NCBI RefSeq assembly: GCF_016785085.1
Contig: NZ_JAENHO010000011.1
Span: 310,001 to 374,000 of the forward strand
Reading direction: 5' to 3'
DNA: 64,000 nucleotides
From: Paractinoplanes lichenicola
GTDB taxonomy: Bacteria > Actinomycetota > Actinomycetes > Mycobacteriales > Micromonosporaceae
Under the pieces are notes generated by a model. The model had not been told where the DNA came from, did no database searches, and worked only from the letters and a program-made list of their open reading frames with translations. Made by a program: the position numbers and the translations under genes. Positions 41,184 through 49,141 of this stretch are shown here, one piece after another (the stretch's first letter is position 1; each line of letters starts with the position of its first letter).

Positions 41184-42245
41184 GTGCGCGTCCTCACAGT
41201 TGCCGTCCTGGCCGTCCCGCTCCTCGCCGTTCCCGCTCCTGCCGCCGTCGCCTCCAGCCGGCAGGCGGCGACGGTCTGCACCGTGCGTGACGAGCGGCTC
41301 GACGAGCTGTCCGGAATGGTGGCCGTCGGCTCCGGCTACGTCGTCGTCAACGACGGTTCCGACTTCGCCGAACGCCGGAAGGTCTTCTTCCTGAACGCGG
41401 CCTGCAAGGTGACGAGGACGGTGTCATATCCGTCGCGCCCGCGGGACACCGAGGACCTGGCTCGCGGCACCGACGGCACGCTCTGGGTCGGCGACATCGG
41501 GGACAACAGCGGCAGCCGCAGCTCGATCGCGGTCTGGAAGCTGGGACCCGGGGCGAAGAGCCCGGCCCTGTTCCGCATGTCGTACCCGGACGGCGCCCGC
41601 GACGCCGAGGCCATGCTGGTGACGGCCGGCAACACGCCCGTCGTCGTGTCGAAGGAGGGCGGAACGGCCGGCCTCTACGTGCCGACCGGCCCGCTGAGCC
41701 GCAAATCCACCACGCCGATGCGCAAGGCCGGCGAAGTCACCCTTCCCACCACCACGACGAGCAACCCGTTCTCGTTCCTGGGCCGCGCCGTGATCACCGG
41801 CGCCGCCGCCTCACCCGACGGCCGCCACGTGGTCCTGCGCACCTACGCCGACGCCTTCGAGTTCGACGTCCCCGACGGCGACGTGATCCGGGCCCTGACC
41901 ACCGGGCAGCCCCGCCAGATCCCGCTGCCGGACGAGCCCCAGGGCGAGGCGATCACCTACAGCGCGGACGGACGCTCCCTGCTCACCGTCTCCGAAGCGT
42001 CCGGCGAGTCCGCGGCCAAACCCCAGATCCTCCGGTACGCCCTCCCGGACCGCCCCGCCGTTACGTCGGAGCAACCCGCCGAAGCGCCGTCCCCGACGCC
42101 CAGCGGCGGCCCTCGCACGGTCGCGGCCGAGGACTCACCACCGTTCGACTACATCACCGTGGTGGTCGGCCTGATCGCCGTCCTGGCCCTGCTCCTGGCC
42201 GGGATCGCCTTCGCCCTGTCCCGCCGAGCACGACGCGGCCGGTGA
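41184..42245 (+). CDS. secreted, C-terminally anchored beta-propeller-like protein
   Basis: The protein of 353 residues has a signal peptide (VRVLTVAVLAVPLLAVPAPAAVA), a beta-rich domain with repeated motifs such as DLARGTDGTLWVGDIGDN, SPDGRHVVLRTYADAFEF and TYSADGRSLLTVSE, a Pro/Ser linker, and one C-terminal membrane helix (YITVVVGLIAVLALLLAGIAFAL) followed by basic residues. Function unknown; homologous proteins are called hypothetical. The start is GTG 41184 with CAGGAGG 14 bases upstream, a long spacing. Its last codons begin a repeat array (42235-42378). Confidence 0.75.
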   Translation: MRVLTVAVLAVPLLAVPAPAAVASSRQAATVCTVRDERLDELSGMVAVGSGYVVVNDGSDFAERRKVFFLNAACKVTRTVSYPSRPRDTEDLARGTDGTLWVGDIGDNSGSRSSIAVWKLGPGAKSPALFRMSYPDGARDAEAMLVTAGNTPVVVSKEGGTAGLYVPTGPLSRKSTTPMRKAGEVTLPTTTTSNPFSFLGRAVITGAAASPDGRHVVLRTYADAFEFDVPDGDVIRALTTGQPRQIPLPDEPQGEAITYSADGRSLLTVSEASGESAAKPQILRYALPDRPAVTSEQPAEAPSPTPSGGPRTVAAEDSPPFDYITVVVGLIAVLALLLAGIAFALSRRARRGR

Positions 42246-42378
42246 AAGGGGGCGGCCGGTGAAAGAGGGCAGCTGGGAAACGAAGGGCGGCCGGTAGAAG
42301 AGGGCAGCTGTTAAAAGAGGGCAGCTGGTAAGAGGGCAGCCGGTAAGGGTAGGAGGCGCCAGTAAGGGTAGGAGGCGG
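42235..42378 (+). repeat. 15-20-bp tandem repeats after the 41184 gene
   Basis: About eight units of GGC(G/A)GC(C/T)GGTGAAAGAG type run from inside the gene's last codons: GCGGCCGGTGAAAGGG, GGCGGCCGGTGAAAGAG, GGCAGCTGGGAAACGAAG, GGCGGCCGGTAGAAGAG, GGCAGCTGTTAAAAGAG, GGCAGCTGGTAAGAG, then two GGTAGGA-ended units. The period starts at 17 bp. The array contains several stop codons in frame with the gene, so it is not translated. Confidence 0.8.
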
Positions 42379-42431
42379 CTCACGCAGCCTCGCGCAAGGT
42401 GTGACCTGCGACGACGGAGGGCGGTTCGGAC

Positions 42432-42641
42432 TCAGTCGGGCTTGGTGCGGCGGATCCTGCGCATGAGCATGGACAGCACGCCGTAGCCGGAGCCGATGTT
42501 GCCCGTCGCGACGCCGGCCGCGGTGCCCATGAAGAGCGCGTTCGCGCAGTCCGGGCAAACCTCGCGGCCCGTCACCGTCTTCTGGAACGGCTGCTTCACC
42601 CGTCGCTTGCAATCCGGACAGTCACGTCCTCCGAACGCCAT
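42432..42641 (-). CDS. small zinc-ribbon membrane protein
   Basis: The protein of 69 residues begins MAFGGRDCPDCKRRVKQPF and has a second pair CPDC, giving a C4 zinc-ribbon of CPxC-x(n)-CPxC type. A hydrophobic stretch (ALFMGTAAGVATGNIGSGYGVLSML) may be a membrane segment, and the tail is basic. No known family. It overlaps the end of the preceding gene (42596-43174) by 46 bp, so the two probably form an operon. Confidence 0.6.
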   Translation of the reverse strand: MAFGGRDCPDCKRRVKQPFQKTVTGREVCPDCANALFMGTAAGVATGNIGSGYGVLSMLMRRIRRTKPD

Positions 42642-43174
42642 GCGCCACCTCCGAACGTGTGATGTGAGAGCCCGGCGCGGATGGCCGGCTCGTTCAGCCC
42701 GGCGAGCGGCATCCGGAACCGCAGCTCGCCACGAAGGCGCTTGCAGGGTGCACGCCGGCCGGCCCGGTCGACGGGCACGATTCGCGCACCTTCGGACGCG
42801 CTGACGAACACGTCGAGCATTGTGATCGGCCACCAGGCGCGCATCCGGATGCGCGTCACCGCGTCGTACGGCACGACGACTCCGTCGCAGCGTGCGGCGG
42901 CCAGCTCGATGCGGTCCGGCGCGAAGGTCAGCACCGGCGGCCGCTTGCGGGCCGCGAGGAACGAGAAGCCCGTGAAGAAGACCGTGTAGGTGACCGGGTA
43001 GACGACCGCGAACACCACGGACGGAAGGTTCCACCGGCCGAGCACCGCGGAGTAGAACAGCCAGATGGCGATCAGTCCCAGCGCGGAGGCCAGGACGGCC
43101 AGGCCGACGCAAGCGAGCAGGAAACGCCAAGGTGACCACGCACGCCCGGCCGATTGCCACTCATCGCTGCTCAC
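42596..43174 (-). CDS. two-helix membrane protein with PH-like domain
   Basis: The protein of 192 residues, from GTG 43174, has two membrane helices (about residues 15-35 and 43-66: LLACVGLAVLASALGLIAIWLF and VVFAVVYPVTYTVFFTGFSFL) and then a beta-rich cytoplasmic part (VLTFAPDRIELAAARCDGVVVPYDAVTRIRMRAW) resembling a bacterial PH-like domain. Function unknown. The start is uncertain because no strong ribosome site is seen. It is divergent from the lysyl oxidase gene. Confidence 0.6.
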   Translation of the reverse strand: MSSDEWQSAGRAWSPWRFLLACVGLAVLASALGLIAIWLFYSAVLGRWNLPSVVFAVVYPVTYTVFFTGFSFLAARKRPPVLTFAPDRIELAAARCDGVVVPYDAVTRIRMRAWWPITMLDVFVSASEGARIVPVDRAGRRAPCKRLRGELRFRMPLAGLNEPAIRAGLSHHTFGGGAWRSEDVTVRIASDG

Positions 43175-43338
43175 GGTCAGATCATGACAGCCTCGCGCAC
43201 GTATGAGCATCGGCCTCCTGTCGGATCCGGGACACGGGAGGCTGATTCGACCGACTTCGCTCACCGGCTCACAGCGGACTCACAGGCTTACGGCTTCGAT
43301 GGGCGAACGTCCATTCGGAGCGCACTGGGGGGTTTGTT

Positions 43339-44823
43339 GTGGGACGGGCACGTAGGTGGGGGCTCGCCGCCGTCGCGGGAGTCATGCCGGCGGCGCTGGC
43401 GTTCGCCGGGATCCAGGTGGCCGACGCGGCCACCAACGACGGCGTCAAGCTGGTGTCGGCGGGCAAGAACATCAAGGCCGAACGGTACGACAACGGGGAC
43501 GGCTTCGCGGTCGACCTCGACCTCGGTCTCAACATCATCGCAGGTCAGGAGCCGCTCGAGATCAGGGCGAGCCGGAAGTCGTACGCGGATCCGATCGTGG
43601 CCCACCTGGTCACGAAGAAGGGGAACGTGACGCTGCCCAAGGCGCTCGTCACGGACCTCTACACGCTCAAGCAGTTCACCACGGTGACGATCAAGAACGC
43701 CAAGGGCGCCGTGGTCAAGCGCTACTGGACGAACTTCTGCCCCAACTCGTACGACTCGGTGCGCACCCGCCCCGACGCGCCGGCCCAGTCGCCGTACCCG
43801 ATGGGCTGCCCCTCCGGGAACCCGTTCACGCTCGGCACGGTGTGGGGCGTGCAGGCGGGCTGGAACGCCAAGACGAGCGATGTGCCCACTCATGGCAAGG
43901 CGTTCGACCTGCCGCCCGGGAAGTACTCGGTCGGCGTCACCGTCAACCCCCCGTACCAGAAGCTCTTGAATCTGACCGCCAAGGACGCGACCGTCGCGCT
44001 CAACTTGACCGTGGTCAAGGGGTCCGTCGAGAAGGAAGCGCGCACAAACGCGCATCAGCACGGTCAGCAGGTGTCCGAGACGCACTCCGAATATCGGGTG
44101 CCGGCGAAGCGGCCCACCGCCCGTGCGGCCGCGCCGGCGAGCGGTCCGCGGCCCGACCTGCGCTCGCTGCCCGCCTGGGGCATCTCGATCAGCAAGGGCG
44201 CCAAGAGCAAGTGGTACGTCAACTTCGGCGCGACGGTCTGGAACGCGGGCGACTCGCCGCTGCTGGTCGACGGCTTCCGGCGTAGCGGGCAGGGCCTGAT
44301 GGACGCCTACCAGTACTTCTTCGACGCCCAGGGCAACCAGGTCGGCGCCGTGCCGGCCGGGACGATGGAGTGGGACCCGCGCGCCGGGCACAACCACTGG
44401 CACTTCACCGACTTCGCGCAGTACAACCTGCTCAAGTCCGACCAGAAGCAGGTCGCGCGCAGCGGCAAGGAAGCGTTCTGCCTGGCCAACACCGATCAGG
44501 TCGACTACACGATCCCGCTCGCGAAGTGGCGTCCGTTCAACACCGATCTCGAGACGTCGTGCGGCATGCAGAACTCGGTAGGCGTGCGCGAAGTGCTCGA
44601 CATCGGCAACGGCGACACCTACACGCAGGATCGGCCGGGACAGTCGTTCGACGTGACGTCGCTGCCCAACGGCACCTACTACATCCAGGTCAAGGCGAAC
44701 CCGGCCGGCAAGCTGAGCGAGCGGAGCACCGGGAACAACACGTCCGTCCGCAAGATCGTGCTCGGCGGCACGGCGAAGAAGCGGACTCTCACCGTGCCGC
44801 CGGTCAACGGCATCAAGGGCTGA
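43339..44823 (+). CDS. secreted lysyl oxidase-family protein
   Basis: The protein of 494 residues has a signal peptide (residues 1-30, ending VADA-A). Its C-terminal half carries the copper talon of the lysyl oxidase family, GHNHWHF, with H351, H353 and H355, and the following FTDFAQYNLL. Eukaryotic lysyl oxidases oxidise lysine to allysine with a lysine-tyrosyl quinone; bacterial members are copper proteins of unclear substrate. The N-terminal 260 residues form an extra beta-rich domain with paired cysteines. A Ala/Pro linker (about 255-275) joins the halves. The start is GTG 43339 after GGGGGG. Confidence 0.82.
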   Translation: MGRARRWGLAAVAGVMPAALAFAGIQVADAATNDGVKLVSAGKNIKAERYDNGDGFAVDLDLGLNIIAGQEPLEIRASRKSYADPIVAHLVTKKGNVTLPKALVTDLYTLKQFTTVTIKNAKGAVVKRYWTNFCPNSYDSVRTRPDAPAQSPYPMGCPSGNPFTLGTVWGVQAGWNAKTSDVPTHGKAFDLPPGKYSVGVTVNPPYQKLLNLTAKDATVALNLTVVKGSVEKEARTNAHQHGQQVSETHSEYRVPAKRPTARAAAPASGPRPDLRSLPAWGISISKGAKSKWYVNFGATVWNAGDSPLLVDGFRRSGQGLMDAYQYFFDAQGNQVGAVPAGTMEWDPRAGHNHWHFTDFAQYNLLKSDQKQVARSGKEAFCLANTDQVDYTIPLAKWRPFNTDLETSCGMQNSVGVREVLDIGNGDTYTQDRPGQSFDVTSLPNGTYYIQVKANPAGKLSERSTGNNTSVRKIVLGGTAKKRTLTVPPVNGIKG

Positions 44824-44827
44824 GGGT

Positions 44828-46129
44828 TCAGCCGGCCCGCGGTGGCTGGTCCGGGTCGAATCCCTCGACCCGGGCGGCACCGCGGGCCGACGACGAGCCG
44901 TAGACCGTGCCTCCCGCCGGGCGGGCGGGCCCGGCCTGGGGAACAGCTTGCCGGGGTGCCTCCGTACGGAGGCTGGGGTTGATCTCGGTGTTGATCGGGA
45001 CGGCGGGACCGCCCGCGCCGGCCAGCGCGGGAGTGGCGAGCCGCGGCCACAGCGACGCCTTGCGCTTCGCCGACACGTCCTCGACCCAGCCGAAGACGAG
45101 CACCGCCCCGAGCACCATGACCGTCTCGAGCACGAGCATCCAGACGATGTACTGGAACGTCGCCCACGGCACCTGGTAGTGCTCGAGCACGGCCGCCCCG
45201 ACGGTGATGAGCGGGAAGTGCCACAGGTAGATCGTGATGGCGCGCGCGTTGATGACCCGGACCGACTCGGACAGCCACTTCACCTTGTCGAGCACGGCCA
45301 TGGTCGGACGGAAGCGCAGCACGATCAACACAAAGGCGAGAGACCACAGCGTACGGGCGATGGGCTCTTCGTTGAGGTCGAAGCCCCACGCCGTCGGGTG
45401 CGTGAACAACCAGTACAGGCCGATGCCACCGATCACCGCGGTGACCGCCACCCAGACCGCGACCGGCAGCCGGTGCAGTCGTCCGTCGCGATGCGCGAAG
45501 CCGGCCATCCAGCACGCGGCGTAGGTGACGAAGTCCCACATGATGCCGTCGATCGGGTCGGGCAGGCGGAAACCGGTCACGTGCAACACGGCGAGCACGG
45601 CCAGCGGCGCGGCCACGACGACCCAGCCGAGCTTCTTGTACGCGAAGTACAGGATCGGCGAGACCAGCACGAAGATCAGGTAGGCCCGGAGATACCAGAG
45701 GACCTCCCAGAACGGCTCGCCCCACGAGCTGCCCGGCGGGTCCTCCAGCGGGAACAGCCAGAAGACCAGGTTGAGCTTGTGCAGCGGGTGGTCCGGGTCG
45801 CTGGTCGACCAGCCGTGCCAGAACATCAACGGCAGCGCCACCGCGGCGAACGTCCAGAGCGCCGGCAGCAGCCGCCGGATGCGCGACCAGACGGCCTTGC
45901 GCGCACCGCCCTTGGCGAGCGACGCGGCCATGAGCGAACCGGCGATGGCGAACATGACGCCCATCGCGGGCAGCACATACGTCAGCCAGGCCCAGCCGAA
46001 TGCGTGGTAGACGACCACCCGGACGATCGCCAGTGCGCGCAGACTGTCGATGTAGCGATTGCGGTTCGACGCCGGAGCCGGGGGCTTCTCCTGGACAGCG
46101 GGCGCCGCTGTGACGGGACTTGCAGACAT
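44828..46129 (-). CDS. integral-membrane acyltransferase (Acyl_transf_3)
   Basis: The protein of 433 residues has ten or so membrane helices. YIDSLRALAIVRVVVYHAFGWAWL holds the catalytic His region, and RIRRLLPALW the conserved Arg. It is of the OatA/OafB-like acyltransferase-3 family that acylates cell-surface sugars. The last 70 residues are a cytoplasmic Pro/Ala-rich tail. The start is ATG 46129, since GGAGG lies 8 bases upstream. It is separated by 4 bp from the convergent lysyl oxidase gene. Confidence 0.83.
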   Translation of the reverse strand: MSASPVTAAPAVQEKPPAPASNRNRYIDSLRALAIVRVVVYHAFGWAWLTYVLPAMGVMFAIAGSLMAASLAKGGARKAVWSRIRRLLPALWTFAAVALPLMFWHGWSTSDPDHPLHKLNLVFWLFPLEDPPGSSWGEPFWEVLWYLRAYLIFVLVSPILYFAYKKLGWVVVAAPLAVLAVLHVTGFRLPDPIDGIMWDFVTYAACWMAGFAHRDGRLHRLPVAVWVAVTAVIGGIGLYWLFTHPTAWGFDLNEEPIARTLWSLAFVLIVLRFRPTMAVLDKVKWLSESVRVINARAITIYLWHFPLITVGAAVLEHYQVPWATFQYIVWMLVLETVMVLGAVLVFGWVEDVSAKRKASLWPRLATPALAGAGGPAVPINTEINPSLRTEAPRQAVPQAGPARPAGGTVYGSSSARGAARVEGFDPDQPPRAG

Positions 46130-46240
46130 GGATGAGGCCTCCGCCACGGTCGCGCTATTACACAGCCTTCGTACAGGATCATGGAGTATAGGGACGCGTA
46201 AACCACCCGTCCGGTCAGGCCTGGTGGGCCGACCGGGGGC

Positions 46241-46732
46241 CTATTTCCAGAAGCCTCTATGCACGTCAGCAGCACTGGCGAGCGCGGCCGGCCCGTCGAT
46301 CACAATCGGCCGTCCGCCACGAGCGAAGACTTCCCGCGACGACAGCCGCAGCGGGGGCACGCCGTCCTCGTCGTCGACCATCGCGCCGAGCTCGTCGGAC
46401 GAGAAGGCGAACACCATCCGCCCGATTCCGGACCAATAGATCGCACCCGCGCACATCGCGCACGGTTCGGTGCTCGTATAAAGGGTGCTTTCGCTCAGCA
46501 CGGCCAATTCCCAGCTGCCGGTCACCCGGACCAGATTGGTCTCGGCATGTCCGGTCGGGTCGGCCTGGGTGACCGTCGAATTCATCGCCTCGGCCACGTT
46601 TCCGGCCGGCCCCACGAGCAGGGCGCCGAAGGGATGGTCCCCGCGTTTGCGGGCGTCCCAGGCGAGGGCCACCGCCCTTTCCAGATACGACTCGTCGATC
46701 GCCGAAATGGCACTGGACGTCACGAAAGTCAT
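46241..46732 (-). CDS. nucleoside/cytidine deaminase family protein (guanine deaminase-like)
   Basis: The protein of 163 residues is a zinc-dependent deaminase. HAE gives H62 and E64; PCAMC gives C91 and C94, the standard zinc ligands. HPFGALLVGPAG and TLYTSTEPCAMCAGAIYWSGI match the tRNA-adenosine/guanine deaminase branch. The likely reaction is deamination of guanine or cytosine. It starts at ATG 46732; the gap of 111 bp to the acyltransferase start contains a possible minus-strand promoter but no clear terminator. Confidence 0.85.
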   Translation of the reverse strand: MTFVTSSAISAIDESYLERAVALAWDARKRGDHPFGALLVGPAGNVAEAMNSTVTQADPTGHAETNLVRVTGSWELAVLSESTLYTSTEPCAMCAGAIYWSGIGRMVFAFSSDELGAMVDDEDGVPPLRLSSREVFARGGRPIVIDGPAALASAADVHRGFWK

Positions 46733-46872
46733 CCGACCTCCCCGTTCTCTCGCACTCTAGCCAGTTCCGCGATCAAGTCCACGGCCGTCGCCGCGCCGCA
46801 CGAGGCCGGCCGCGATCCCCGCCGACGACCGTGACGAGCAACGCGCGCATCGACCCACTCCTCCGGCGGAAC

Positions 46873-46895
46873 GTGTCGTACCCCCGGACTAGCTT
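46873..46895 (+). promoter_or_regulatory. PafBC/RecA-NDp-type promoter candidate
   Basis: GTGTCG, 11 bases, then TAGCTT. This fits the mycobacterial LexA-independent DNA-damage promoter (TTGTCR, 11 bases, TAnnnT). The same spacing and spacer sequence (TACCCC) occur at 55704. It lies 69 bp upstream of the start at 46964. Confidence 0.45.
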
Positions 46896-46963
46896 GAGCG
46901 ACGAGTCCCGAGGGGCGCATCGGCTCACCGGTCGAGAGCGTCCGCCGAAGGAGGCGAACATCC

Positions 46964-47333
46964 ATGGCAGTCACCGGACGCATGATCGCCGAGGGCCTGC
47001 GGCCCGGCGCCGAGTTCGCGCCGCCGCACACGCGCATCGTCAAGGTGCTGCGGGTCGACGTGGGCGACTCGGCCGGTCCGGGCCAGCCCCGGTTCTGGAC
47101 GATCATCGACTTCGCGGCCGACGACGCCGACGCGGTCGCCACCGCCCTGGCCGAGACCCTCGACCCCCGACGGCGGCTGGTATGCCGACCTTCAGGACGG
47201 CGACGACCACGTGGTGGTGTTCGCGCACAAGGTGTTCCGCTACGCCCCGGCCGACCGCGCGACGTATGAGGCCGCGGTCGCCTACGGGCGCAGCGTGGGC
47301 GTCCCCGAGCATCAACTCGACTGGGAGGGATGA
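46964..47333 (+). pseudogene. frameshifted small conserved protein
   Basis: ATG 46964 follows GAAGGAGG. The frame codes for MAVTGRMIAEGLRPGAEF, then FWTIIDFAADDADAVATAL, and should continue with GWYADLQDGDDHVVVFAHKV and end VPEHQLDWEG, but those lie in another frame. A run of five C bases at 47165-47169 (CTCGACCCCCGACGG) puts the two halves out of frame; with four C the frame would be whole (about 122 residues). It is either a recent mutation or a sequencing slip. The family is a small actinobacterial hypothetical protein. A damage-type promoter candidate lies upstream. Confidence 0.6.
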
Positions 47334-47385
47334 ACTCGTCGGGCAGGCGACACCACGGCTCGCCCGGGGCCGCCACACTGACCGC

Positions 47386-48501
47386 ATGGGTGTGGATCTG
47401 GGCAGTGTGGAGTTCTACGCGGGGCCCTCCGTTCTCGGCGGGCCCGACGATCTCGACGCGGTGATCCGGGAGTTCATCGCCGGTGCCACCGACACGTTGC
47501 TGATCGCCGTGCAGGAGGTTGACTCGCGCGCGGTCGCCGAGGCGATCCTGGCGGCCAAGGCGCGCAAGGTCAGCGTGCAGATCATTCTCGAGGGTGACTA
47601 TCTGGTCGAGGATCCGCCGATCGCCGACCCGTGGAGCCTCAGCGGCGACAACGAGAACAACCGGGTCATCCACTCGGCGCTGCTCCGGGCCGGCGTCGAC
47701 CTGGTCACCGACCTCAATCCGAAGATCTTCCACCAGAAGTTCATCGTGCGGGACCCGGGCGCGCCGACCGCGGCCGTGCTGACCGGGTCGACCAACTTCA
47801 CGCTCACCGACACGGGCCAGAACCCGGTCGGCGGCCGGTCCGGCGGCAACAACCTCAACCATCTGCTGATCCTGCGCGGCCAGACGGCCACCAGCCTGTA
47901 TCTGCGCGAGTTCGAGCGTCTGCGCAGCGGCACGTTCGGCGAGTTGCGGGAGCGGCGCGAGCCCCGGCCGCGCGAATTCCGGCTCGGCGGCATCCGGGTC
48001 AAGCCCATCTTCGCGCCGCATCAGGGGCCCGAGATGGAAATCATGAAGCAGATGCTCAAAGCCGAGCATCGCGTCGACTTCGCCATGTTCACCTTCGCGC
48101 AGTCGTCAGGCATCGACGACACCATGTTCTGGCTGCTAAAGGCCGGGATTCCGGTGCGCGGCGTGCTCGATCGGGGGCAGGGCAGCCAGGCGTGGTCGGC
48201 CACGATCCCGCTCAAGGAGCGAGGCGCGCAGCTGTTCGAGAACACGCCCGGCAACGGTGTGCGCAAGGTGCACCACAAGCTGATGGTGATCGACGAGCAG
48301 CTCGTGATCGTGGGCAGCTTCAACTACACCGCGCCCGCGGCGACCCTCAACGACGAGAACATCGTGGTGCTCGGCGACCTGGAGGAGAAGGACCCGGAGG
48401 CGATCGCCGCGCAGCGCCGGCTGGCCGCATACGTGCTCGAGGAGATCGACCGGATCATCGCGAAGCTGTCGCGGCCGGTCACCGCCGCCGGGGAGCGATG
48501 A
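47386..48501 (+). CDS. phospholipase D-like protein
   Basis: The protein of 371 residues has two HKD motifs: FHQKFIVRDPG with VLTGSTNFT (about residues 119-150) and VHHKLMVIDEQLVIVGSFNYT (about 298-318). They would form one phosphodiesterase site. This layout resembles Nuc-like and cardiolipin-synthase-like PLD proteins, so the substrate may be DNA or phospholipid. No signal peptide is seen, favouring a cytoplasmic nuclease-like role. ATG 47386 is chosen; the longer open frame upstream is the second half of the pseudogene. It overlaps the response regulator gene convergently by 23 bp. Confidence 0.8.
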   Translation: MGVDLGSVEFYAGPSVLGGPDDLDAVIREFIAGATDTLLIAVQEVDSRAVAEAILAAKARKVSVQIILEGDYLVEDPPIADPWSLSGDNENNRVIHSALLRAGVDLVTDLNPKIFHQKFIVRDPGAPTAAVLTGSTNFTLTDTGQNPVGGRSGGNNLNHLLILRGQTATSLYLREFERLRSGTFGELRERREPRPREFRLGGIRVKPIFAPHQGPEMEIMKQMLKAEHRVDFAMFTFAQSSGIDDTMFWLLKAGIPVRGVLDRGQGSQAWSATIPLKERGAQLFENTPGNGVRKVHHKLMVIDEQLVIVGSFNYTAPAATLNDENIVVLGDLEEKDPEAIAAQRRLAAYVLEEIDRIIAKLSRPVTAAGER

Positions 48502-49141
48502 GCCCCGACTCGTAGGCCCAGACGACCAGCTGGGCGCGGTCGCGGCAGTGCAGTTTGGTCATGGCCCGGTTGACGTGCGTCTTCGCCGTCAGCGGGCTGA
48601 TCACCATGCGCGTGGCGATCTCGTCGTTGGTCAGGCCCCGGGCCACCAGCTCGACGATCTCCTGCTCGCGCCCGGTCAGCACATCGCGGCCGGCCGCGGG
48701 GTCGGGCGGGGGTGGCCCGGTCACGAACTCGCTGATCAGCGTGCGGGTGACCGCGGGCGCCAGCAGCGCGTCGCCCCGGGCCACCACGTCGATCGCCTGC
48801 AGCAGATCGCCCGGGTCGGCGTCCTTGAGCAGGAACCCGCTGGCCCCGGCCCGCAGCGCGGCGAACACATAGGAGTCGAGCCCGTAGTTGGTCAGGATCA
48901 GCACGCGCACCCCGGCCAGCCCCGGTTCGGCGGCGATGCGGCGGGTGGCCTCGATCCCGTCGAGCCCCGGCATCTGCACGTCCATCAACACGACGTCGGG
49001 CCGCAGCACCCGGCATTGCCGCACGGCATCGGCCCCGTCGGCGGCCTCCCCCACCACCTCGACACCGTCCTCGGCCTCGAGCAACGCCCGGAACCCGGCC
49101 CGCATCAGCGCCTGATCGTCAACCAGCAGAACCCGGATCAA
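48479..49141 (-). CDS. NarL/FixJ-type response regulator
   Basis: The protein of 220 residues has a receiver domain (IRVLLVDDQALMRAGFRALLE; phosphoacceptor D in VVLMDVQMPGLDG; K in FLLKDADPGDLL) and a LuxR-type helix-turn-helix (LTGREQEIVELVARGLTNDEIATRM). It overlaps the sensor kinase gene by 4 bp, forming a two-component system. The divergent operon starting at 50787 (AhpD-like protein, DUF6220, multicopper oxidase) is a natural target, by position only. Confidence 0.9.
   Translation of the reverse strand: MIRVLLVDDQALMRAGFRALLEAEDGVEVVGEAADGADAVRQCRVLRPDVVLMDVQMPGLDGIEATRRIAAEPGLAGVRVLILTNYGLDSYVFAALRAGASGFLLKDADPGDLLQAIDVVARGDALLAPAVTRTLISEFVTGPPPPDPAAGRDVLTGREQEIVELVARGLTNDEIATRMVISPLTAKTHVNRAMTKLHCRDRAQLVVWAYESGLIAPRRR

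Noticed and set aside
43175..43338. Short CTCAC repeats before the lysyl oxidase gene as a regulatory array
   Set aside because: There are only three or four imperfect copies (CTCACCGG, CTCACAGC, CTCACAGG) in a promoter gap; too weak to call.
46831..48501. A single 556-residue fusion from 46831 to the PLD-like protein
   Set aside because: The upstream part is the second half of a frameshifted small gene plus non-coding sequence. The PLD-like protein has its own ATG at 47386.
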